Source: Romboutsia_E sp900604535 (GTDB lineage Bacteria; Bacillota; Clostridia; Peptostreptococcales; Peptostreptococcaceae). Taken from it: a DNA stretch of 64,000 bases. Shown here piece after piece: positions 28,121-36,228 of the stretch. Where the stretch lies: the NCBI RefSeq assembly GCF_900604535.1, contig NZ_UWOT01000005.1:1-64000 (forward strand), read 5' to 3'. The notes under the pieces were generated by a model. The model made no database searches, was not told where the DNA came from, and worked only from the letters and a program-made list of their open reading frames with translations. The translations under genes were made by a program, and so were the position numbers. How positions within the stretch are numbered: position 1 is the stretch's first letter; each line of letters starts with the position of its first letter.

Positions 28121-28546
28121 TTAAAACCATCTTTTACTTAAGCAGTCTTTTAATATTTCAAATTCTTTTCTTCCTATAGATGTTTTTATCTCTTCTTCTA
28201 TACTCTCCTTTAATAATAAGGTTTCTTCAAAAAATCTTTTACCTTTTTCTGTTAGTAGTAATATCTTATCTCTCGAGTTACCTTCTACATATTCAGTGTA
28301 TATATATCCTCTTAGAATTAAATCTTTTGTGCATTTATGAACACCTTGACGTGATATATCTATTATTCTAGCTATCTGAGCTACACTCATAGGTTCCCTT
28401 TCTATTATAGCTAATATATACGATTCTGTATCACTTATATATTCCTCACCCAACTCTACCCATTTATCTCTTACCAATTTTCTAAGTTTTGCATGCTTTT
28501 CGCTTATTAAGTCTATTATATTTAAATCTTTAAAATATGACTGCAT
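28121..28546 (-). CDS. MarR family transcriptional regulator
   Basis: 141 residues with a MarR winged helix: ESYILAIIEREPMSVAQIARIIDISRQGVHKCTKDLILRGYI, then a wing with EGNSRDKILLLTEKGK. AGGAGA precedes the ATG. It is divergent from a DUF2798 membrane protein, and the gap holds two copies of a 15-bp near-palindrome in inverted orientation, so it probably represses itself and its neighbour. Confidence 0.85.
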   Translation of the reverse strand: MQSYFKDLNIIDLISEKHAKLRKLVRDKWVELGEEYISDTESYILAIIEREPMSVAQIARIIDISRQGVHKCTKDLILRGYIYTEYVEGNSRDKILLLTEKGKRFFEETLLLKESIEEEIKTSIGRKEFEILKDCLSKRWF

Positions 28547-28629
28547 ATATTGTCTCCTATTTTCTATAATTAGTATCTATTAGTATTATATCTTTTTTAC
28601 AAAGTTTTTTTAAGTACAATTTTAATATC

Positions 28630-28689
28630 GTAAACTTAGTTGACATTATTTTTCCATTATGTTAACATATCTATGTCAACTAAGTTTAC
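28630..28689. promoter_or_regulatory. Duplicated inverted MarR operator and promoter
   Basis: GTAAACTTAGTTGAC (28630-28644) and its exact inverse GTCAACTAAGTTTAC (28675-28689) are each near-palindromic. The plus-strand promoter TTGACA (28640-28645)-N17-TAACAT (28663-28668) has its -35 in the left operator and its start point in the right one, so a bound MarR dimer at either would block it. Confidence 0.78.
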
Positions 28690-28718
28690 AATATTAAAGA
28701 AAGAGGTATTTTCTAATA

Positions 28719-29192
28719 ATGGGAAAAAATAAAAAAGAACATCTTATATTTGTTTTAATGATATGTACAACTATGGTATTCATAATGAGTTGTTACAATA
28801 TAACATTAATAGAAGGCTTTTCAGTAAATGTTTTTAAACATGCTATTATGGGATTCATCCCCGCATTTATATTTGCATTAATAGGAGATTTATTTATAGT
28901 TGGTAAAATAGTAAAAATTATAGCTAGCAAAATAATTAAACCTGGAGATAGTATGAAGAAGGTAGGAATATGTATGTCCTTCTTTACAGGATGCGGTATG
29001 GTTCTTTGGATGTCATTCTTTGGAGCCGTTACAAATGTAGGTTTTGGGCCTAACTTGTTACCTGCTTATAGTATGGGTATAGTAAAAAACTTTATCTTCG
29101 CTATACCTTTAAATCTACTTATTGTATCTCCTTTAATTAGAGGTTTATTCTTTAAAATATTTCCTCCTACAATAGATACGAATGTAGCTTAA
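28719..29192 (+). CDS. DUF2798 family membrane protein
   Basis: 157 residues with four hydrophobic helices (about 9-27, 38-62, 82-106 and 124-145). The MGFIPAFIFALIGDLFIVGK segment fits the DUF2798 pattern. Function unknown. Controlled by the divergent MarR gene, judged by operators over its promoter, which suggests induction by a small molecule. The binding site AGAGG lies rather far (about 12 nt) from the ATG. Confidence 0.72.
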   Translation: MGKNKKEHLIFVLMICTTMVFIMSCYNITLIEGFSVNVFKHAIMGFIPAFIFALIGDLFIVGKIVKIIASKIIKPGDSMKKVGICMSFFTGCGMVLWMSFFGAVTNVGFGPNLLPAYSMGIVKNFIFAIPLNLLIVSPLIRGLFFKIFPPTIDTNVA

Positions 29193-29194
29193 CT

Positions 29195-29234
29195 AAAAAA
29201 GTAGCAATAATATTTTTATTATTGCTACTTTTTT
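29195..29234. terminator. Bidirectional terminator between the DUF2798 gene and hcp
   Basis: Perfect 18-bp arms 29195-29212 and 29217-29234 around a TTTT loop, with A-run and T-run ends. Confidence 0.93.
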
Positions 29235-29240
29235 TATATA

Positions 29241-30965
29241 TTATTTTAAGAACATTTCTAAATCATCTTCAACATTAGTTATTCCACCTATACCAAAGTT
29301 TTCAACTAAAACTTTAGCAACATTTGGTGATAAGAATGCTGGTAATGTTGGTCCTAAGTGTATCTTTTTAACACCTAAGTATAATAGTGATAATAATACT
29401 ATTACAGCTTTTTGTTCATACCAAGCTATATTATATGCTATTGGTAATTCATTTATATCATTAAGCTCAAACACTTCTTTTAATTTAAGTGCAATAAGTG
29501 CTAATGAGTAAGAATCATTACATTGTCCTGCATCTAATACTCTAGGTATTCCATTTATATCACCTAAATCTAATTTATTGTATTTATATTTAGCACATCC
29601 TGCTGTAAGTATTACTGTATCTTTTGGTAAGCTTAAAGCAAAATCAGTATAATAATTTCTTGATTTAGCTCTTCCATCACATCCAGCCATTACAAAGAAT
29701 TTCTTTATAGCTCCAGTTTTCACAGCTTCTACTACGCTATCTGCAAGTGCAAATACTTGGTTATGTGCAAATCCACCTACTATTTCTCCTGTTTCTATTT
29801 CTGTTGGAGGAGCACATTTTTTAGCTTGTTCTATTATTTGTGAAAAATCTTTATTATCTTCGCTCTCACCTTTTATATGCTTAACTCCAGCAAATCCTGC
29901 TGCTCCTGTTGTGTATATTCTATCTTTATAGCTATCCTTTGGTGGTACTATACAGTTTGTAGTCATTAATATTGGACCATTGAAGCTTTCAAATTCTTCT
30001 TTTTGTTTCCACCAAGCATTTCCGTAGTTACCTGCAAAGTGAGAATACTTTTTAAATGCTGGATAGTAATGAGCTGGTAACATTTCTGAGTGAGTATAAA
30101 CATCTACTCCAGTTCCTTCTGTTTGCTTTAGTAATAATTCTAAGTCTTTTAAGTCATGTCCTGATACAAGTATTCCTGGGTTATTTCTAACACCTATATT
30201 AACTTTAGTTATTTCTGGATGTCCATAAGTTCCAGTATTTGCACTATCAAGTAGAGCCATACCATCTACCCCTACTTTACCAGTTTCTAAAGTTAATGCT
30301 ATTAATTCATCTATAGATAAGCTATCATCTAAAGTTTTAGCTAAAGTAGCTTGCATAAATGCATTTATCTCTTCACTATCATATCCTAATGCATTAGCAT
30401 GCTTCATATAAGCTGACATACCTTTTAATCCATATATTATAAGTTCTCTTAAACTTCTTACATCTTCGTCTTTAGTAGCTAATACTCCTACTGTAGTAGA
30501 TTTTTCATCTAATAATTTATCTATATCATCAGATTCTTTTTCTTTTCCGCTTCCAAGTATAGCATCTTTTACTTTAGCTAATACTCCTACTTTCACATCC
30601 ATATCTTCATTTGAAGTTGCATTCCATAATGCTGCTTCTGATAAGTTTTCTTTATTATCTAACTTAGATAATAACTCTTCTTTAATAGCTAAAGTTTCTT
30701 TAACTCTTGCATAAAATACCGCATCATCGAAGTTAGCATTAGTTATTGTAGTGAATAAGTTTATAGTTATTAAGTGATTAACTTCGCTACTTACTTGCTT
30801 ACCTTCTGCTCTAAGTCTTGTTGTTACTTCTGATAATCCTTTAGTTGTATATACTAATAAGTCTTGCATTCTTGCTAAATCTGGTGATTTTCCACATACT
30901 CCAAATTTAGTACATCCTGTACATCCTGCTGTCTCTTGACATTGAAAACAAAACATTTTTTCCAT
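29241..30965 (-). CDS. hcp: Hybrid cluster protein (hydroxylamine / NO reductase)
   Basis: 574 residues. The N-terminal cysteines are spaced C6-x2-C9-x8-C18-x5-C24, the strict-anaerobe type that binds a [4Fe-4S] cluster. The hybrid-cluster ligands lie in SGHDLKD, MTTNCIVPP, GCDGRAKSRNYY, TAGCAKYKYN, DAGQCNDSY and AWYEQKAV. Hcp handles reactive nitrogen species such as NO and hydroxylamine. No hcr reductase gene follows. GGAGG precedes the ATG. The promoter shows a Crp/Fnr-type dyad at -41.5 and no good -35, so an activator is expected. An nsrR gene lies 1.2 kb away. Confidence 0.95.
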   Translation of the reverse strand: MEKMFCFQCQETAGCTGCTKFGVCGKSPDLARMQDLLVYTTKGLSEVTTRLRAEGKQVSSEVNHLITINLFTTITNANFDDAVFYARVKETLAIKEELLSKLDNKENLSEAALWNATSNEDMDVKVGVLAKVKDAILGSGKEKESDDIDKLLDEKSTTVGVLATKDEDVRSLRELIIYGLKGMSAYMKHANALGYDSEEINAFMQATLAKTLDDSLSIDELIALTLETGKVGVDGMALLDSANTGTYGHPEITKVNIGVRNNPGILVSGHDLKDLELLLKQTEGTGVDVYTHSEMLPAHYYPAFKKYSHFAGNYGNAWWKQKEEFESFNGPILMTTNCIVPPKDSYKDRIYTTGAAGFAGVKHIKGESEDNKDFSQIIEQAKKCAPPTEIETGEIVGGFAHNQVFALADSVVEAVKTGAIKKFFVMAGCDGRAKSRNYYTDFALSLPKDTVILTAGCAKYKYNKLDLGDINGIPRVLDAGQCNDSYSLALIALKLKEVFELNDINELPIAYNIAWYEQKAVIVLLSLLYLGVKKIHLGPTLPAFLSPNVAKVLVENFGIGGITNVEDDLEMFLK

Positions 30966-31006
30966 AATTATTCCTCCAAGATTTCTAATGTTTATTTTAT
31001 ATACAC

Positions 31007-31048
31007 ATTATAAGTTTAAATATAAATAAAGTCCGTAACATAAGTTAC
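31007..31048 (-). promoter_or_regulatory. hcp promoter with Crp/Fnr-type activator site
   Basis: A TATAAT -10 (31012-31007, minus strand) puts the start near 31000. The -35 position carries no match, but GTAAC-N4-GTTAC (31035-31048), a perfect dyad, is centred at -41.5, the class II activator position. HcpR, a Crp/Fnr-family regulator, is the likely binder by analogy; no such gene is in the window. Confidence 0.68.
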
Positions 31049-31085
31049 AGATTTCTAATTTATTTAAATTAATTCAAAATTATAT

Positions 31086-31117
31086 AGGCTTTACTCTAAT
31101 ATTTAAGAGAAAAGCCT
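31086..31117. other. Hairpin of unclear role between hcp and the transpeptidase gene
   Basis: AGGCTTT-ACTCT and AGAG-AAAAGCCT arms (31086-31099 and 31103-31117) pair with one or two mismatches. Neither side has a terminator T-run. It may be part of the transpeptidase leader or a degenerate terminator. Confidence 0.35.
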
Positions 31118-31176
31118 TACACAATTATTTTAAATTTATCATAGAATATTTTAAAGTCTAAGTATGGGGTGGAATT

Positions 31177-32019
31177 ATGAAGAAATATAAAAGACAGTCA
31201 CAAGAAGTATACAAATACACCTTAGCAAACCTTAATTTAAGGGAAGGTAAATCTACATCTTCAAATATAATATCAGTTATACCAGCAGGATCAAGAGTTA
31301 CAGTAATTGATGGTGAGGAAGATTGGTATGAAGTAATATATAACAACCAAAGAGGATATGTATATAATGAGTATCTATCACAAACTAAATTCACATGGAC
31401 TGATGTTACCTTAAGATCTTATCCATCATCTGAGTCAAATCCAGTAACAGTACTTCCTCATAAATCTATGGTCCAAGTTTTATCAGTAAATGGAGACTGG
31501 AGCCATGTTATGTATAATAACGATGAAGGATATATATTTAGCTATTTTTTATCTGATGATGGTAATCCTCCAGAAGGTTATGATTTCACTAATTTTAATA
31601 CAGACATGACTAAATTTGTAAATGATAATAATATAAAGAGTCCTACTAAAAATTTAATTGTAACAAATTTGGAAAATAAATTTACTTATATATTTGAAAA
31701 AGATTCTAATAATAACTGGATTTTACTATATAAATGGATTTGTACAATCGGAAAACCTAGTACTCCAACTATAAAAGGTACATTTTATGTAAGTGGTAGA
31801 AAACCTTATTTTGGATCTTCTACTTATAGAGTAAAATATGCAACTAGAATTAGAGGTAGTTATTATTATCACTCAATTTTATTTAATGCTCAGGGTACTG
31901 AGATAATTGATGATAGATTAGGATTAGCTTTAAGCCATGGATGTATAAGATTAGCAGTCGATAATGCTCAATGGATTTATGATAATATATTAGATACTAC
32001 TACTATAATAATCAATTAA
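31177..32019 (+). CDS. SH3b-YkuD L,D-transpeptidase family protein
   Basis: 280 residues. Two bacterial SH3 domains (about 13-68 and 72-130; LNLREGKST and VTLRSYPSS starts) are followed by a YkuD L,D-transpeptidase domain (about 158-280) with the first histidine in YYHSILFN and the catalytic SHGCIRLAVDNAQ. This enzyme class makes 3-3 crosslinks in peptidoglycan. Oddly, no signal peptide or membrane helix is encoded, and an in-frame TAA just upstream of the ATG rules out a longer start. GGGGTGG precedes the ATG. Export by another route, or action inside the spore mother cell, would be needed. Confidence 0.88.
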   Translation: MKKYKRQSQEVYKYTLANLNLREGKSTSSNIISVIPAGSRVTVIDGEEDWYEVIYNNQRGYVYNEYLSQTKFTWTDVTLRSYPSSESNPVTVLPHKSMVQVLSVNGDWSHVMYNNDEGYIFSYFLSDDGNPPEGYDFTNFNTDMTKFVNDNNIKSPTKNLIVTNLENKFTYIFEKDSNNNWILLYKWICTIGKPSTPTIKGTFYVSGRKPYFGSSTYRVKYATRIRGSYYYHSILFNAQGTEIIDDRLGLALSHGCIRLAVDNAQWIYDNILDTTTIIIN

Positions 32020-32133
32020 TTCTTACTTTAATAAAAAAATATTTTATTTAATTCAATATTTATTATTGTGTTTATTATATAGTTATTTATATAATAATAA
32101 TTAATAAATAACGTTTTAACTAAGGAGTATTCT

Positions 32134-32529
32134 ATGTACTTGTCAAAATTTACAGACTATAGTTTCAGAATCTTAATATATTTAGGAAATCATCCAAACG
32201 AACTTTTTACAGTAGATGAGCTTTCTTCTATACTTGATTTATCTACTCATCATATAAAAAAAATAATTTATAAACTAGCAAAGAATAACTATATTCTCTC
32301 TTCTAAAGGTAGAAATGGTGGTATTAAATTAGTAACAGATCCTAAAAATATAAATCTAGGGAATTTATTGGAAATAACAGAAGATAATTTAAATATTGTT
32401 GAATGTTTTTCTGATGATAGTAATACATGTAATCTTAATGGTAGATGTAGTCTAAAGCCTATAATAAATGATGCTTTAGATGCATTTAAACAAAAATTTA
32501 GTGAATATACTTTAGAAGATATCCTTTAA
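32134..32529 (+). CDS. nsrR: NsrR-type Rrf2 family nitric oxide sensor
   Basis: 131 residues of the Rrf2 family. The start LSKFTDYSFRILIYL, the helix-turn-helix around DLSTHHIKKIIYKLAKNNYI with the RNGG wing, and the cysteine triad VECF-x8-C-x5-C (residues near 90, 99 and 105) with the final FSEYTLEDIL match NsrR. The iron-sulfur cluster on the three cysteines is destroyed by NO, which lifts repression. It stands alone. hcp, 1.2 kb upstream, is a plausible target by function, but I see no clear NsrR box at it. Confidence 0.82.
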   Translation: MYLSKFTDYSFRILIYLGNHPNELFTVDELSSILDLSTHHIKKIIYKLAKNNYILSSKGRNGGIKLVTDPKNINLGNLLEITEDNLNIVECFSDDSNTCNLNGRCSLKPIINDALDAFKQKFSEYTLEDIL

Positions 32530-32532
32530 ATT

Positions 32533-32650
32533 TCTAAATAAAAAATAGATGTATAAATTTATACATCTATTTTTTATTTAGATTGTATAATCTAAATAAA
32601 AAATAGATGTATAAATTTATACATCTATTTTTTATTTAGATTATACAATC
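32533..32650. repeat. Tandem duplicated palindromic terminator
   Basis: Two copies of a perfect 50-bp palindrome (32533-32582 and 32591-32640) repeat with a period of 58 bp. The second copy is the core of a perfect 70-bp palindrome (32581-32650, centre 32615/32616). Each has the ATAGATGTATAAA/TTTATACATCTAT stem with A and T runs, so each can end transcripts from both nsrR and lplA. The linker GATTGTATAATC is the inverse of the lplA 3-prime end. Confidence 0.9.
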
Positions 32651-33619
32651 TAAAATATCTTCTTTACTTATTTTATAAAAGTATTTTTCTATATCGATAC
32701 TATTAATCACTTCTATAATAGATTCTTTCGAATATCTGCATCCACTAAGTAATTTAGATATATCTTCAACTTCACCTTCTCCAAAGAAATCTCCATTTAT
32801 AAATATATCCCTAATTATACCTTTATCTATATTTATTTTAAATTCAACTTTTCCACCACTATATCTTTTAGACTTAGTTATATTAAATTTAGGAGATGCA
32901 CCATAATTCCAGTTCCAAGACTCGAATCTTTCTTTTGATATCTCATTTACTCTGTATAAATCTTCATCAGTAAGTGTATATATGTTTTTAGTATTTTTAA
33001 GCAAACTTTCTAACATAATTTCTTTAAATTCTAAAGTACTAATATCTTTATCTAGATGTTCCGATATGTTTGTAACTCTTTCTCTTACAGACTTTATTCC
33101 TTTTGAAATAATTTTATCTTCAGCTACAGTTATACTTTTTACCATAGATTCAATATCTGTATTAAATAATATTGATCCATGATGAAGTCTACTACCATTT
33201 TTTATATATTGAGCATTTCCAGAAAATTTTCGTCCATTTATTAATAAATCATTTCTACTATTAAAATATGCATTTATACCTTGTTTTTCTAATGCATGTA
33301 TTATTGGCTTTGTAAATTCACTAAAATCAATTCCACTACCTTTATAATTCTTATTTATAAAGGTAAATTGCCAACCATTCATATCAGTATATATAGTTCC
33401 TCCACCACTCATACGTCTAACTACATTTATATTATTTTCTTCTGCATACTTTTGATTTATTTCTTCTATAGTATTTTGAAATTTTCCTATCATCAGAGTT
33501 GGCTTAGTTCTCCAAAACATAAATATATTATCATCACCTAGTTCTTTTTCAGTCATTAGGTAATACTCTAGGGCAAAGTTAAAATATGGACTCAATGAAT
33601 TACTTTCTACATATATCAT
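32636..33619 (-). CDS. lplA: Lipoate-protein ligase A
   Basis: 327 residues. The catalytic domain has the usual landmarks: SLSPYFNFALEYYL start, RRMSGGGTIYTD (lipoate-binding RRxSGGGxVxHD type), SGNAQYIKNGSRLHHGSILF, then a C-terminal accessory domain (about 235-327, starting ESWNWNYGASPKFN). It attaches free lipoate, via lipoyl-AMP, to carrier domains such as GcvH or E2 subunits. It follows lipA after 11 bp, so scavenging and synthesis of lipoyl groups are coupled. The last codons lie inside a large palindrome. Confidence 0.93.
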   Translation of the reverse strand: MIYVESNSLSPYFNFALEYYLMTEKELGDDNIFMFWRTKPTLMIGKFQNTIEEINQKYAEENNINVVRRMSGGGTIYTDMNGWQFTFINKNYKGSGIDFSEFTKPIIHALEKQGINAYFNSRNDLLINGRKFSGNAQYIKNGSRLHHGSILFNTDIESMVKSITVAEDKIISKGIKSVRERVTNISEHLDKDISTLEFKEIMLESLLKNTKNIYTLTDEDLYRVNEISKERFESWNWNYGASPKFNITKSKRYSGGKVEFKINIDKGIIRDIFINGDFFGEGEVEDISKLLSGCRYSKESIIEVINSIDIEKYFYKISKEDILDCII

Positions 33620-33630
33620 ATTTTACTCCT

Positions 33631-34488
33631 TTATTTTATAGCTTCTTCTGCTTTATATGAACTTCTTACTAAGGGACTACTAGCTATATATTTAAATCCT
33701 TTTTTTATCCCTTCTAACCTATATTCTTCAAATTTTTCTGGAGTAATATATTCTTCAATTTCTATATGATTCTTTGAAGGTCTTAAATATTGCCCTATTG
33801 TAAAAATATCACATCCTACAGATAAAGCATCATCCATAACATTATAAACTTCTTTGTCACTTTCACCTAAACCTACCATTATACCTGTTTTAGTTAGTAT
33901 ATTAGGTGCTTTAGTCTTTATATACTTTAATACATTTAAACTTCTCTCGTATATTGCCTCTGGTCTTACCTTATCATATAATGACTTTACTGTCTCAATA
34001 TTATGATTTATAACTTGTGGATTTTCTTTTATTACTATATCTAAATTTTTTTCAATTCCTTTTAAATCAGGTATTAAGACTTCTATAGTTGTATTAGGAT
34101 TAAGTTCTTTAACTGCTTTAATTGTTTTTGCAAAATGACTTGCTCCACAGTCATCTAGATCATCTCTTGTAACACTTGTTATAACTGCATGACTTAGTCC
34201 TAATTCTTTAACTGCTTTAGCAACATTCATTGGCTCATTTTCATCAAGTTGCTGCGGATTTCCATTATTAACATTACAAAATCTACAATTTCTAGTACAT
34301 TGACTTCCCATTATCATAAATGTAGCAGTTCTTTTTTTATAACATTCACATAAATTCGGACAACTAGCTTCTTTACATACAGTGTTTAATTCTAATTCTC
34401 TCATCATAAACTCAACTTCTTTAGTTTCTTCACTATTAATCTTTACTCTTAACCAGTCTGGCTTTCTTTTAGAAGTTTTAATGCTCAT
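33631..34488 (-). CDS. lipA: Lipoyl synthase
   Basis: 285-residue radical SAM enzyme. The auxiliary-cluster cysteines are in CKEASCPNLCEC and the radical SAM cluster in CTRNCRFC. ITSVTRDDLDDCGASHF and the C-terminal RSSY motif are present. It inserts two sulfurs into octanoylated carrier domains. AGGGGGAATAAA precedes the ATG. No lipB octanoyltransferase is seen here, so the neighbouring ligase may supply octanoyl or lipoyl groups. Confidence 0.94.
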   Translation of the reverse strand: MSIKTSKRKPDWLRVKINSEETKEVEFMMRELELNTVCKEASCPNLCECYKKRTATFMIMGSQCTRNCRFCNVNNGNPQQLDENEPMNVAKAVKELGLSHAVITSVTRDDLDDCGASHFAKTIKAVKELNPNTTIEVLIPDLKGIEKNLDIVIKENPQVINHNIETVKSLYDKVRPEAIYERSLNVLKYIKTKAPNILTKTGIMVGLGESDKEVYNVMDDALSVGCDIFTIGQYLRPSKNHIEIEEYITPEKFEEYRLEGIKKGFKYIASSPLVRSSYKAEEAIK

Positions 34489-34558
34489 TTTATTCCCCCT
34501 AATAAAAATTTATTACTTGAACAATATTAGATAAAAACTTCTAAATTCCTTCATCTTA

Positions 34559-35875
34559 CTATTTAATTATTTGTTTTATTCTTTTATCTAGTATTTTTTC
34601 ATAATCTATAAAATCATATATTTTGTTATCGAATATATTGGAGAATTGTCTTAACTCTTCTAGATTTAAATCTTCTATTGATTTATTATTATCCTCACAA
34701 TAAATTACAATAGAACCAACTATACTATGAGCACTTCTAAATGGAATTCCTTTTTTAACCAAGTAATCAGCCACCTCTGTCGCATTTAAAAATCCACCTT
34801 GTACACTCGACTTCATTTGATCCTTATTTACTTTTAATGTAGCTATCATCTCTTCCATTACTTGTATACACATTTTTAGTTGTTTTACACTATCAAAGAA
34901 TCCTTCTTTGTCTTCTTGCATATCTTTGTTATATGCTAATGGTAATCCCTTCATAACAGTTAAAAGACCTATCAAATTTCCATAGACCCTTCCAGTTTTT
35001 CCTCTTATTAATTCTGCTCCATCTGGATTTTTCTTTTGAGGCATTATACTGCTTCCTGTAGTATATAAATCATCTATTTCTACAAAACTAAACTCCTTGC
35101 TACTCCATAGTACTAACTCTTCACTTAGTCTACTTAAATGCATCATTATTATAGAAAAATCACTCATTAGTTCTATTAAGTAATCTCTATCGCTAACTCC
35201 ATCCATATAATTCTCAACTACTCTTTTAAACCCTAACTTTTTCATAGTTATATTTCTATCAATATTATGAGTAGTACCTGCTAACGCCCCACAACCAAGT
35301 GGACTTTCATCTAATATTTCCAATGCATTTTGTAGTCGTTTTTCATCTCTAGTAAACATGCTATAATAAGCCATTAAATGGTGTTTAAATGTTACTACTT
35401 GTGCTCTTTGTAGATGTGTGTATCCTGGCATTATAACTGAATTATTGTCTGCAACTTCTTTAATTATTTTTCTAAAACTATTTATTTGGTTTATTAAATC
35501 TATAGTTTTTTCTTTTGCATATAATCTCATATCTGTTGCTACTTGGTCATTTCTACTACGTCCTGTATGAAGCTTTTTGCCCAACTCTCCAATTCTATTT
35601 ATTAAATTTATTTCAACAAAACTGTGTATATCCTCATAATTTCCTTCTAATTTTAAACTTCCATTTTATATATCTTCTTTTATTTTTATTAATGTATTAG
35701 TTATTTCTTCACATTCTTCTTTACTTAGTAATCCACACATCCCTTGCATATAAACATGAGCTATACTGCCTTCTATATCTTGTTTATATAATACTTTATC
35801 AAACTCAAATGATTTATTAAATTCTTCCATTAATTTATTTTCTTCTTTTCTAAAACGTCCACCCCATAATTTCAT
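34559..35875 (-). pseudogene. argH: Argininosuccinate lyase, interrupted by an in-frame stop codon
   Basis: One frame runs over 438 codons, the usual clostridial ArgH length, with a single internal TAA at 35668-35666 (codon 70). Before it lies MKLWGGRFRKEENKLMEEFN; after it the frame continues in register with NGSLKLEGNYEDIHSFVE, TGRSRNDQVATDMRL, GYTHLQRAQ and the signature GSSIMPQKKNPD. No indel is needed, so a point change (for example GAA to TAA) created it. A TTG restart at 35584 would lack the N-terminal active-site residues. The T-box leader upstream is intact. A stop-codon suppressor or a sequence error are the alternatives. Confidence 0.88.
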
Positions 35876-35918
35876 AATTTGCCCCCCAATAAATATCCTA
35901 TATTTTTATAATAAAAAA

Positions 35919-36135
35919 GCCTCTTGGAATAAAATCCAAGAGGCGAATACTATCCGTGTTACCACTCTTATTGGTAAAATTAACTTACCCACTCTATCTC
36001 TTAAGGCGAGGTCACCTACTACCATACTTATTTCCTGCAGTATTCTCCAAAGCTCTTTTCATATAAATATCAATACTTAGCTTCCACCATCCTAAGCTCT
36101 CTATAAAATTAATTTATATTACTCTCTTTTTCATA
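35919..36135 (-). promoter_or_regulatory. T-box leader of argH, probably arginine specific
   Basis: On the minus strand: stem I with GAGAGC and GGATGGTGGAAGC, a specifier region TGAAAAGAGC (36062-36053 area), the T-box GAGTGGTAACACGGA (plus strand 35954-35968), and a terminator with perfect 10-bp arms 35919-35928 and 35935-35944 plus a T-run. The specifier reads AGA (Arg, 36056-36054) in one alignment or AAG (Lys) one base earlier; the gene context favours arginine. Confidence 0.88.
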
Positions 36136-36228
36136 GAATTTATTATTTTATTAATAGTTATGGTAGTTTATTAATTTTTATTTGTCAATTATTTTTATCT
36201 AATTATTTTAGTTTATCTTGATTGTATA

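Noticed and set aside
32533..32650. Palindromic repeats as remnants of an insertion sequence or attachment site
   Set aside because: They end exactly at the convergent gene ends, have terminator A/T runs, and no transposase remnant or target duplication is present.
35919..36135. The hairpin-rich region before argH as a tRNA gene or CRISPR leader
   Set aside because: The T-box sequence, stem I elements and terminator identify it as a T-box leader; no cloverleaf or repeat array is present.
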